Of a DNA stretch of 64,000 nucleotides, positions 23,017 through 34,032 are shown piece by piece. Below the pieces are notes generated by a model. The model saw only the letters and a list, made by a program, of their open reading frames with translations, did no database searches and was not told the origin of the DNA. Made by a program: the position numbers and the translations under genes. Numbering within the stretch: the first letter of the stretch is position 1; every line of letters begins with the position of its first letter. The stretch comes from Strongylocentrotus droebachiensis (taxonomy: Eukaryota; Echinodermata; Echinoidea; Camarodonta; Strongylocentrotidae), in NCBI GenBank assembly GCA_035222895.1, contig JAVYIG010000598.1, positions 62,001 through 126,000 on the forward strand, in the 5' to 3' direction.

Positions 23017-23344
23017 ATTATGTTCCCGGCGTCCACGTCAGCCCCGTTTGCCCGAAACGTACTGCGCCGTGGGATAGTTGCCATTTTGGTCTCTGTATTC
23101 AAATTTTGTTAGGTCTTTCCAAGTTTTGTAAATACGTACTTTCACGTTTTGTTGCGTTCACCCCGTTTTACTTCGGCCTACTAGGTTTCTCATCTGCACC
23201 ATGATCGCCGTGGCAAATCTTTTGACAGTTTAAAAATCTGGCCCAGCATCCACTGCTCATGGCCTGTCACGTTTGCCCATTCCGTCCCCCCTGTTTTGTA
23301 TGGTGGCCTGAAACGTGATTTCCGTGGCCGCTGGAAACATAATG
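23017..23344. mobile_element. Foldback element with CATTATGTT..CCACG ends
   Basis: Inverted termini CATTATGTTCCCGGCGTCCACG (left) and its complement with three mismatches (right, ending AACATAATG at 23344). Interior ~285 bp is richer in C and G than the surroundings, with repeated CGTTT and GCCC words. No transposase frame. The 66-codon frame inside (23004-23204) has no recognisable domain. Confidence 0.6.
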
Positions 23345-23771
23345 TAAAATTAGCATAGCATGTCGACCCGATCGGCTCGCCAAAATAATTGAGGCGATGA
23401 GCCGTGCTTAATTAATGCAGAGTATTGTGAATATGCGTACTCACTTTAATAAAACGATTTCATCAAGTCGATATAGAGCTGTTACTCCTCTGACAGACAC
23501 AAACATAGCATATAATTGGTATATTTATACATTTATATTGCCTATAAGGTTTATGTTGATATATAATTCATCTGTTAAATTTTCCACTTCTGAAATATGG
23601 AGGGGAAAAAAGATGAGAGAGTGCTGTACAACGCCAGTCAGCTGTGTCACGTGGGCGAAATCGGGTGTGGGGGTAATACCAGTTAACGAATAGGCCATTT
23701 CCGTAATGTAATCAAATGTAATACACAAATATTTGTTAAGTGCCTTGTTACAAATCAGTTCATTCATCTGT

Positions 23772-23915
23772 TACGAATGATTGCATTTCAATAGTCAGAT
23801 TGGGAATTGCATACATTATGTGTTGCTAGGTCGGACAAGCCGTGATGATTGTCCTACCTATTAACATTTAATGTATGTAATTCGCCTATGTCTATTGAAA
23901 TACAATTATTCGTAA
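23772..23915. mobile_element. Foldback MITE nested in the outer element
   Basis: ~144 bp near-perfect hairpin. The termini are TTACGAAT at the left and ATTCGTAA at the right. Matching internal blocks are ATTTCAATAG with CTATTGAAAT, GCATACATTA with TAATGTATG, and AGGTCGGACAA with TTGTCCTACCT close to the centre. Almost the whole sequence can fold back on itself; there is no coding capacity. Confidence 0.7.
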
Positions 23916-24552
23916 AGGGCCTATCTCACTGAGCGGCGAATGCTTGCGAACGTAGCGAATTTGGGGTTTCGCCAGAGTTTGTAAAATGTTGTAAAAGGTT
24001 GCAAGAAAGATCGCAAACAGTTTTCTTTGTTGTAAACAGTTTTTCTTGTCGCAAAGAAATTTTGAACATGTTCAAAATTTCTTTGCGAATTTATTTTTCC
24101 GCAAACAGTTGCAGGCGTTTGCAAAACAGTCGTTAGCGTTTGCAAAACAGTCGTAAGCCTTTGCAAACGGTTGATAAACGGTTTTGCTCTTTGTTTTCGT
24201 CAGTTCTCTGTGTTTCGCCAAAGCTAGCGACCACGTTACCATATGGTTCCTTTATAAAATCGACCCATTGAGTACCAGTAGTTAGCAAAAGGTCTCAAAC
24301 GTTCACAAATAGTGGCAAAGGATTGGCAAATAGTTGCTAATCTTCGCAAAAGTTGTCGCTTACATTTGTTTACAGTCGCTAATAGTCGCCAACTGCCTTT
24401 CACAAACACTTTCGGAGACATTCGCTCAAATGTTGCTAATTGTCGCTAAACGTCACTTAATGTCGCTGAATTTCGCCAACATTCGTCAGAAAAGTTGGCG
24501 AATCCAAATTCGCAACGTTCGCAAGCATTCGCTGCTCAGTGAGATAGGCCCT
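23916..24552. mobile_element. Harbinger-like MITE with TAA target duplication
   Basis: 637 bp element with ~45 bp inverted ends beginning AGGGCCTATCTCACTGAGC and reading into GCGAATGCTTGCGAACG. It is flanked on both sides by TAA (23913-23915 and 24553-24555). A 3-bp TWA duplication with GGGCC-type ends is typical of PIF/Harbinger MITEs, so that superfamily is inferred. The interior is dense in CGCAAA, TTGCAAAC and GTCGCTAA words on both strands. It has inserted at the terminal TAA of the foldback element to its left. Confidence 0.8.
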
Positions 24553-24650
24553 TAACAGGTAAACGAAATAATTTGAAACGAGCCACTTAACAAAGATTTG
24601 TGCATTACATTTGATTGTATTACGAAAATGGAGGGGAAAGCGGCCTATTA

Positions 24651-25429
24651 ATTGTTTCAAAATATAAATGTTAAATCTTATGATCATAAATTGCCCTACT
24701 ATCTGTCACCCACTGTTTACCAACACGTGGATACGCCCCAGTCTATCTGCAAGGACTTTGTTTTTTGTAGTGTTCTTTTTTCTTAGTTAAAAAAAAGAAG
24801 TCTTCAGCAAGGTCCACAGTACAGGACACTACAGTAACACTGTCAAGGGGCGTCGGCGTATCTTTTATATTTGGGAGGGGGATGCGTAGTGTTTTGAATA
24901 TTTTCCTCAATGGGCTGTACAGTTAAGTCAGAATTTATTCAGGGGCAACCTCCACTACCCCATCCCCCGCCCCTCTTCTCAGGTTTGTCGCCGCTAGGGC
25001 GCTATCGGGGGCGCTATAGGCACTCGAAAGGAAAAGGGTACGAAACTCAAATTCACTCATGTATATTACACTTACTCATAGCCCAATTAATCCTTTTCAG
25101 TATGTTCATATTATGTAATAGTATCATCGTGCTTCCTCAAGTAATTAGGTTTGATAATGATGTTAATATCGCTCAGATTTTGCGATTATTTAAATAATTT
25201 CAGCCATATAAACAAATTTAAGATTCGCATTGTTGACTTGCTACAAGATGTGTGTAACATTGAATTCCGAAAAGTTGTGATATGTCTCAACAACATCAAT
25301 ATGCTGTCATCCGTTTATGTGTAAGTTGTTGCATATGTTTCTCAGTTTTGTTTTGATTTTTCATACATGACTTTTATTGGTTTACTGTGTAAGTATAAGT
25401 TTTTCTAACTCTCTCAATCCCCCTGTATT
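24651..25429. other. Intergenic, no gene recognised
   Basis: Contains GGATACGCCCC and GGCGTATC words (24728-24866) that resemble ends of the element type at 42575-42706. No domain-bearing frame. Confidence 0.45.
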
Positions 25430-25430
25430 T

Positions 25431-25470
<40 letters not shown>

Positions 25471-25600
25471 TCTCTCTCTCCCTTCCCTCTCTCTCTCTCT
25501 CCCTCTCACTCTCACTCTCTCTCTCTCTCCCTTTCTCCCTCTCTCTCTCTCTCTCTTTCTCTCTCTGTTCTCTTCTCTCTCTCTCTCTCTCTCTCTTATT
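25430..25600. repeat. (CT)n/(AC)n compound microsatellite
   Basis: About 170 bp of CT repeats with an (AC)n block at 25453-25470 and scattered CCCT, TTTC and ACTC interruptions. Frames on both strands here are low-complexity artefacts. Confidence 0.95.
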
Positions 25601-27429
25601 GAATGTGCTTGTCTTTCTATATCGGTGCAATAGATACAAAAAAGTTAGAACAAAGTCATGTCAAATTATAAAATCTGTCAATCTGTCATTAACGAAGTAT
25701 TTTCATTATCGAGGTGTTCATTGTGATACTTAAGTGTTTTAGGCATTCTTGTCAAGGAAAATTTGAATATTTGTTGATTTTATCAATAAACCGTTTCACA
25801 GGGAAATAGGAAGAAATAAATCTCTCTGTGACTGAGCCTTGCAGAAGGGTCAAAGTTTGTCAAAATATTGTTCGGTAGTGAGCCCTCTTGTGTTGTAATT
25901 GGGTATATTTTCCATCTCGGTTTCAAGTTGATGTAACGAGATTTCCGTGATGTTTATCGAAGGCAATATAGACAAATAACACGTGAAACTAAACACCCAT
26001 GTTGTTTTGATACAAACAATTTAGACAATTTCACATATAAATTTATTGGGATAAATCTAAATCCCTCAAACAAAGACCCAGTAGATTATTATTCATGTTA
26101 TCCTCATGGTGTTTCTTTTTCACATTTAGGAACAATTTGTTTTATTTTGTATTATTCCATTGTCTGCATTTTATATTTCTCATAGGCCTGGTGCCAACCT
26201 AAAAATGTCGGAATTTACTATTTCTGAATGTTTACAATATGAAGAGTAATGTTGTGTTCAATGTATGGTTAAAGTAACTGTGTTGTTATTTTCTATTCTG
26301 AACATTGAATGAAAGTTTCAGTCATACATTCGGGAATGTATGAGCTCTGATCATTGATAATACAGAAAAGGGCTTTTGGTGAGGTAAAATGTAATGTTGT
26401 TGGAGATCCATGGTAACGATCTATGTCAGATGTTTAGATGATTAATTGATATACATCTTGTATACACCCATATTATAACTAGTCCTTTTTCGATGCAATA
26501 TTATCATTGGTATGAATAAATTATAATACATGTACTTTATATAATTATGCACAACCGTGAGATCATTTGAGTGCTTATTTGTCATAGTTTGAAGCTGCTA
26601 ACATTTTGTTGATGATTGATTATACGTTAAATGCATCTATTTAATTACGAAGATACAATCATACCCTTCTAATGAGCTTTAAAATTAATATTTCTGTCTA
26701 TGTATTATTTGACTGTTAGATATCTTTTCTTTTTTTTTACAAATAAAATTCATTGTATAAATTATTAATCAAATAACTGCCAGTTGCGGATTCCAGGATA
26801 GGTAATCTTGTTTGATATTGCTAAGAGCTCTCGAATCAGTGTCTCTGACTTACTCTTTTCAACTCGAATCCACTTGACTAATTATTGATACCCATATAAT
26901 TGCAATCACGAAAGAAATAAAACACTCAACATTCTGCGAATACAATCTACAATATCGGGAAAAAGGCGAAACGTTTGCTAGAATTTTCATATCAAGCTTT
27001 CGTCCGTCAACAATCCCCACACAAATGAGTATGACTATGGCATTCCTGTGTTATGACACGGCTGTGTGCTTGCAGTAAAAAGGGGGCGTCCCATACGTGA
27101 CGCGGAAATAAAGTTAGCCGTGTCATGGGGCAATCATTATCCAATGAGGGATAGTATGTCGCCATATTAACTCGACATCTTCCGGCCTTAGCACCAAATG
27201 TTTAATTCACGTTTGCTCTTCCTTTCGCAAACAAAGCATACATTAACATCCTCATTGCCCCCGTTACTCATGTAAGATGGAAGGGGGGAAGGGGAGATAG
27301 AGAGGGGGGATTTGAGTGGTGAGTGAATTTGGAGGATAGGTGAGGTGAGGGTGTGCGTAAGTGAGGAGTGAGGGTGTATTTTCAGCTGATGTGAGAGTGT
27401 ATAAGAAGGGGAGGAATGAGGTAAAGAGA
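25601..27429. other. Intergenic, no gene recognised
   Basis: AT-rich sequence with no reading frame of note, no domain and no clear repeat element. Confidence 0.5.
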
Positions 27430-27795
27430 ACAGGAGGGAGATAGAGAGAGAGAGAGAGAGAGAGAGGGGGGAGAGAGAGAGAGATAGAGAGAGGGAGGGG
27501 GTAGAGGGAGAGTTAATATGTGTGGCATTTGACAGCTCGTCGCAATGAAAGTCGTTTAAATTTCTACGAGCCTTTATACATAAAGATTAACAGTCATCAG
27601 AGGAACTGCCTGTAGTCTATTTTGAAGCTTCAAAATATCGTCGTCTTCTCTCTCTCTTTCTTTCTCTCTCTCTCTCTCTCCCCCTCGTATATATTATTCT
27701 CTCCCGTCTCCTCCCCCTCTCTCTCCAATTCTTTATCGTTCGCCCTCTTTTTTTCTTTCTTCTTCTCTCTCTCTCTCTGTCTCTCACCCTCTCGC
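27430..27795. repeat. Facing (AG)n and (CT)n microsatellites
   Basis: (AG)n-rich DNA at ~27430-27515 is followed ~130 bp later by (CT)n at ~27645-27682 and ~27715-27790. The two tracts are complementary and could form a large imperfect hairpin. Peptides read across them are Arg/Glu or Ser/Leu only. Confidence 0.9.
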
Positions 27796-29518
27796 TGTCT
27801 TGGTTTGCGCTTTTACATAATGTATATATAAAGAGATCCATACACATACACATTCTGCCTAATCATTTCCTAGGGATGTTGCTCGAACCCAAGAAGATCT
27901 GCTACAGAGCGGAGCCTGGAAGGCCCATAATGCATAATAGGCAACACGCACTGCCCGTGGCTTCAAGATATTCTGTGACAGTTTCTAACAGTGATAAATT
28001 CTCATCCCGAGGCGAAAAGGGGAAAAATAAGGCCTATGTTACATTATTTTCAAAATAAGAAATCCTTTATAGCTAGCGTCTGATGTGTGAGCAGGAGGGC
28101 CCCTCCGACTCGCCCGGGGAACCTTCGGGGGTTGAACATGATGGAGGAGTAAGAAACGCGGAGAGAAGTATTCAGGCAAGACGGAGCTCTTAATTTAAAT
28201 TAACCCACGACAGAGCTAGAACAACAACCTCAAAATTTGACACGGATACATTTTTCCTGACTTATTTCCACCTTTTGGGAAAAGAATGAAAGAGGGGAAT
28301 TGTTAACAAGAAGAGAGAGAGTACTGAGAACAGGAATAACAGTTGAACAACTTAAAGCCAGTGTGAAAAAAATGTGCACTATAGCTAAGCCAGCTCAATT
28401 CATTGTTTGGAGATGTTTTTCATGATTTTCGTGGTTTTAATGATTATTGTGCTGACTACAAATTAAAAAAAAAAAAAAAAAAAATCGGAATTGATGGCTC
28501 ATAATGACGATGAGGGTAATAAAAAATTGATAATAATTCAATATAGTATCTGATATCAGCAATTGTGCTTTTTTAGATGTTAATATATATTTCAAAACTT
28601 AATCTTTGGAAGGTGAATAATATGGATACACTGAAGAGAAATTTAAATAAAAACTGTATACAATACTATCATTATTATATAATAAAACACGAGAGCATTT
28701 ATTTTCATAGCGAGTGATAATAAAGACTTACATAGTTTACAACTTTCTGATTAAAGCTTTGATACTATTTACAGACGAAAACAAATTATGATCATGGATT
28801 AGATAATAGAAGAGAATACTTTACACAATGGTGAATTAAACATATAATTGTTTTGAAATTACATACACAAATATCCTACGAAAACAAAGCTAACCACAAA
28901 ATATATTTCTTTTCCTAGGAAATTGTTAGTTTACATGTAAACTCCATGTATAGAATAATACTGAAAAACTACGATTTTTGGCAAATCAACTAAACCAGTG
29001 CATAAGAAATAGTTATTACATTACGTTCAATATTCCCTTCGACATCTCCCTGTTCCTCAGAATCATTTACTAGATTGATGAGGAACTATAAATGCTGAGT
29101 TTATTATCAGTATTATCATCATTTTTATTGTATCGTAGGAACGGTAGATTGAGAGGTAAAAAACAATAAAAAGACATATCAAACCTCGTCAATGTAATTT
29201 TACACTTGTCGCTGATCAATATTTTGCCGGTGGTGCACCGAAGTTTCATTTTTTGACAGTTAAATTACAAAAATCTAACAAGAATTTAACGGTGTATGAT
29301 GACAGATCCTATTACAACATCCACTATCAAAGAGTGAAAATAATTTGTGATACCAATATATGTACATTAGTCTTTTTTTTTCATCTTTTTATGCTGGTCG
29401 CAGATTAACACATAAAAATTGCAAGCCTGTAGTTGCATGAACATTTGTAATGATATCAGTCGAATTATAATAAAATAAATCTATACTGAAAGAAACCATC
29501 ATACAATCATCCGTAATT
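27796..29518. other. Intergenic, no gene recognised
   Basis: No coding signal. A ~20-bp poly-A run lies at 28464-28483; it may mark an old retroposed tail but no body could be recognised. Confidence 0.45.
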
Positions 29519-29868
29519 ATTAACATTACTATCACTATTATTACTACTACTTCTACTGCTACTACTACTATTACTACTACTACTACTACCTACTACTACT
29601 ACTACTTCTACTACTACTACTGCTGCTGCTACTACTAATGCTACTGCTACTACTACTACTACTACTACTACTACTATACTACTACTACTACTACTACCGC
29701 TACTACTGCTGCTGCTACCACTATAAACTATATACCATTCATACTGCTACTGGCACTACTTCTGTTGCATGGGTCCATTACGAAACGCTTTTTCTGCTTT
29801 TTCTAATACTATTCCTATTTATACTTCTGCTGCTGCTTATATTACTACTATTTATGCTGGTTCTACTG

Positions 29869-29902
<34 letters not shown>

Positions 29903-30092
29903 TACTACTACTACTACTATTATTACTACTACTACTACTACTACTACTGCTGCTACTACTGCTGCTACTACTGCTGTTGCTGCTGCTGCTGTTGCTACTT
30001 CTAATAATAATAATAATAAATATTACAGCTACTACTACTCCTACTTTGGCAACAAACTATATGACTACTAGTACTACTACTACTACTTCTTA
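29519..30092. repeat. Long (CTA)n/(CTG)n trinucleotide array
   Basis: About 570 bp of imperfect ACT/CTA triplets with ATT, CTG and TTC variants and one ~130 bp break (29716-29850). Because the unit is a triplet, a 151-codon Leu/Tyr frame and a 100-codon Thr-rich frame stay open through it. Neither shows a domain or a splice context and both are artefacts. Confidence 0.93.
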
Positions 30093-33019
30093 AACTATTA
30101 TCTCCTGCTTTAACTACTGATGATTATAATGATGCACAACATTAATATGCAATAGACTTTGGAAACGAAAAACATTAAAGATGAAATATGATTTGGATTT
30201 GAAATTCATTTATAGTTATACATTTTAAGAATAAAAGAAAATGCTCGACAAGCTTCAGAACGCACATTCATTTTCCAGAATGATCCTTTACAAACATGAC
30301 GAACATTTTACGTGTGAATTGTTGAAAATCACTGGGAGTCTGTACCTCGAGGTATTTTATTCCACCTCTTTTTTTCTTTTTTCAATCTTTCTTAACTAAA
30401 CCACTTCCCATTTAGGAGGCTTCATGCCAACGCCTTAGAAATGACAGTGATTACTCTCAACTAAACAATTTGACAATAGCATGCATGAAAACGTATATGT
30501 GCATGTACAGTATAATATATTCGAAACGCAACATTTGGAGTCAAACCTAAATCAGTCACATAAATACACTTTCATGAATATGTAACGCATCTAATAGCCT
30601 ATCACTGTATACGCGAGTAAACACGTAAACACCGTGTTCACTAAACATTGCCTTTTGTAGAACTGATACAATGGTCAACGCTGTTTTTTTTTTTACAAAA
30701 ACATTGTACATACGATAATGAATGTTGAGAAAGAGGTTCATTTTACCGCAAGTATTGTTGTTTTGCTCGCCCACAAGGTCTTTCTAAATATATGAAGTAA
30801 GGAAAGAAGAAAACCCTTTTAAGCAAAGCTCGAGGCGGTATCATACAAAAGCAATGTAAGACTATATCTAGTGTTAACAACCTGCACGTGAAAGTTATAT
30901 ATGTGAGTAAAATGCATTTTACTACAATACATTAAATTAAATATTGGTGGAGCACACAATGTAATAGATCAAACAAAATGTTTATAGTTGTAAGAAAAGG
31001 GAAATGTTTATCTAGTCAAATGCACTGTTATGGAAGGACCTCATTTACCAAAGAATAATTACACCGCTACAAATCTCAAAATCAATCTTCTTCTACGAGA
31101 TTTTGAAGAATTGTAAACAATATTTGTGATACACTTTCCTTTACTCCTTTTCCTGACTTCTTACTTCAAACTTTCACTTTCTTTAGAAGTATTCGAAATA
31201 AGAACTTTAATTCTTCTTGAGGAGCTGTGACAGGATACGGGTCATTAGTGAGATGGTGATCGTACTAGAACAACACGGAGACTACTGGACAGTTTAGCTG
31301 AGGGGTACGTCTGCACCCTCAGGGTTATCAGTCCCTTCATAACAAAGACACACTCACTGGAGATATCTCCTCAACTTAAAGCCGACTCTCTTCGCCAAGG
31401 CTTTGTTTCTTCAAGAAGTTGTTGATTTATCTGAAGCGCGAAACAGGTTACAATGCGATGTAAGCTTCAAATAACGCGCACGCACAAACGCACAACCGCA
31501 CAGTTCACGAATCATTGCGTTTGGTATTTGTTTTCTTGCAAATAAGGGTAAAGATTTGTTAAGGACCAAATCGAAATGGTCGTAAAACTTTGAAAAGAGA
31601 ATGGGAATGTGTCACAAAAGTGATTATTTGTCATACATTTTAAAATCGAGAAAGGGCCTCGTCTGACTAGAGGTTCACATGTTCATAATTGTAACAGAAG
31701 TAATGAATTCGTTTATGAATTATGACAGGATGAATATAACACATCTATGAAACATATATAATCTTGAAGTTAACCGACAATGCACAGCCTAACAGAAACG
31801 GCAATAACTGAATTCTGTAAAAATAACGTAAATCTAGTAACCAACTGGCTAGCAAATTCTGATCATATAGCACTCTGTTACTACGAGATCGCAATACTGA
31901 TTATTTATACATGCATTTTGATACAATATTATGCATATGTGTGCATGTTACTTTTTTTAACTTTCCATTTTTAATATATACTTATCTTTTTTTATTTAAA
32001 AAGCAATCATAATGTCTTAGTACCATTAATTTCTACTCAATTTTTTTTGATCGATCTGACTCGCGTATTGTCCACATTCAAACAAATGACAAAACAAATC
32101 AATTGTTAATGAAATCAGTCAACTATTATGATATGTTAATGAAAATCTCATAAATGAATAACACGAGAAGAAGGTATATGATATAATCTGAACATATAAT
32201 TCAACATGAACACAAACTAAAATATGACTGATAATAAATGTACAGATGTATGATCCATAATGGCAGACCAATGAATTTTGATTTCTAGTGTAATCACTTC
32301 AAGCATAAGCAAGTGACATTACGTAACAGTAAACAACCAAAGAGACGCATTGATCTTAATGGTCTTATTCTTAAATAATGATATCCAATCATCGTAATAA
32401 TAGGCTTAACTATGATATTATATCGATTAAAACACAATAAGCTGAGATGCTATCTACGCACCAAATATTGAAGCCTATATAGACGTAAATCAACAAAACA
32501 GAATTTCAATGAAATGCCAATCACACAAAATACGAGGTTCTGCTCACCGGTATTTCATTAGTCAAGTCAGAAATACTGTTCTGCTTTCAGTTTTCACATG
32601 ATTATCAAAGAGTAATGTCTTCCGAGAGATTTAAACATATTCAGTTAGCTAAAATCAGTGACTACTTAGATAAACATGTCTATATTGACAAATTATATAA
32701 CAACGTAACTGGTTAAGTGAAAGAAGTTTGCATACCAAGTCCTCGGCCATGTTTCATAAGAGTATAGTTATCAATTACAAAGAGCAATAACGTTTATAAG
32801 TATTTTATAAGAATTCGAGCATGTGTTATTGATAACAAGTATTATGAAACAAGGCTTTGCCTTTGGTTTAGGTCAAATTCCCGGATGTAAATTCTAACAA
32901 ACTTCTATCTTAGAGGGCGTTTCAGGGTTCTGTCCTGCTTGACAAATCCAAGCAGGTGCTATGCGATTTGGTGACACAATATCGTAGCAGGTTGATGGAC
33001 ATAAACTATCCATTAGTAT
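30093..33019. other. Intergenic between NETO and KCTD 3' ends
   Basis: AT-rich, no recognised gene. It holds one small foldback structure at 32745-32855. The frames at 30556-30774 and 31780-31974 have no domain. Confidence 0.5.
32745..32855. mobile_element. Small foldback element (TGTTTCATAA ends)
   Basis: Inverted ends around GGCCATGTTTCATAA on the left and TTATGAAACAAGGC on the right, each followed inward by GTTATCAAT-type words. ~110 bp, non-coding. The TGTTTCATAA motif recalls the termini of the 12903 and 54481 elements. Confidence 0.5.
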
Positions 33020-33025
33020 TTTATT
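33020..33025 (-). terminator. Candidate polyadenylation signal of KCTD
   Basis: AATAAA on the - strand about 105 bp past the KCTD stop codon, within the normal distance for a short 3' UTR. No cleavage site can be seen, so this is a candidate only. Confidence 0.4.
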
Positions 33026-33129
33026 ATAAAGCGATATATTCAAAGTGTCTTTTTTTCGCCGTCAACTCCTTACTTTCCCAAGATCAGGAATCCTCAGACA
33101 GTCAGAGTTGGAGAGTGGGTGAGGTAAAG

Positions 33130-34032
33130 TTACGTAAGTTGTCCATATTTCCTGGAGAGGACGTACTCACTGAACTGCGACCCCTCAATACCACCTCCAC
33201 TTGAGGCGATCACACCGAAATTGTTCTGGAGCAGGCGCTGCAGGACCTGTACCGTGTTCATCTTACAGAAACCATTCAATGGAAACCTGATGACATAGTT
33301 CGAATCCTGTGCCCAACCCGCTGCCGTTGGGCTTGAGTTACAGATGATGCTTCCTACCTCAGGGAACAGCTCGTAGATGATGTTCTTGTCGCCGCTAAGG
33401 GAGATACGCTCGACGCAGTCCGGTGAGGTATGAACGATTACACACTCGTTGCCGGTACAACCACTCTCCAACTTAATGGCGGGTGTCTTCTCCCGCTTCT
33501 CTTGAGTGGTCTTTGAAGATTCTTCAGAAGACTTCATCTGTTCCAGAGCTTCCATCATTGGTGTGAGGTTGTAGTAACGTGCTTCCTCGTACAGGGCCTC
33601 CAATTCGGTAAAGTCACCAGGAAGGAGCAGTCTGGCTGTTCGCATGTAATTTAGGATGTAACGAAAGAGATGTCCATCCCTGTCGATGAAGTAATGTTGC
33701 TTCAGAGAGTCCAAGATGATGGGTATGTGGCCAGTGAATAGCTTGCTCAGCCGCGAATCGGGGAACTTGGTCAACGTCTCCAGCGTGCTTGTGTAAATCT
33801 GACCTCCAACATCGATGTGGACAGGAGCGGTGTATCGCGTATTGGGGGCCACTCGAGGTACACCGCTGTGTTGAGTCTGTGAGGAGGATTGGTGTTGGGT
33901 GGTAGAAGGGGTGGTGATGCCAGTCGATGTGGGTGGTGGTGTCACAGAGTTGGCTCTGGGCGTGGTCACTGGTGATGGTGAGAGCGATGATGACATCTTA
34001 CGCTTGACCCCTGACATGAATGACGTAGATAT
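33130..34032 (-). CDS. KCTD1/15 last coding exon
   Basis: Encodes [16 protein letters not shown] onward, the entire BTB and C-terminal domains, ending YGQLT and TAA at 33130. The - strand acceptor TTGAATATGTTACAG ends at 34033 and keeps phase 0 with the 45315-45380 exon. If that splice is wrong, translation could start at the internal Met (ATG at 34017), giving a 295-residue protein. The vertebrate KCTD15 exon junction lies at an equivalent place just before its MSRL start. Confidence 0.92.
   Translation of the reverse strand: MSTSFMSGVKRKMSSSLSPSPVTTPRANSVTPPPTSTGITTPSTTQHQSSSQTQHSGVPRVAPNTRYTAPVHIDVGGQIYTSTLETLTKFPDSRLSKLFTGHIPIILDSLKQHYFIDRDGHLFRYILNYMRTARLLLPGDFTELEALYEEARYYNLTPMMEALEQMKSSEESSKTTQEKREKTPAIKLESGCTGNECVIVHTSPDCVERISLSGDKNIIYELFPEVGSIICNSSPTAAGWAQDSNYVIRFPLNGFCKMNTVQVLQRLLQNNFGVIASSGGGIEGSQFSEYVLSRKYGQLT

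Larger units (their letters stand above)
23690..24650. mobile_element. Outer inverted-repeat element, split by nested insertions
   Basis: Left arm ~23690-23747 (AATAGGCC...GTAATGTAATCAAATG...CACAAATATTTGTTAAGTG) is inverted at ~24578-24649 on the right. The arms are separated by the two elements at 23772-23915 and 23916-24552. The outer ends read AATAGGCC inward on both sides. A target-site duplication could not be fixed with confidence. Confidence 0.65.

Noticed and set aside
29638-30093. 151-codon poly-Leu/Tyr frame and overlapping Thr-rich frame
   Set aside because: A triplet repeat keeps all frames open; there is no start context, splice signal or domain.
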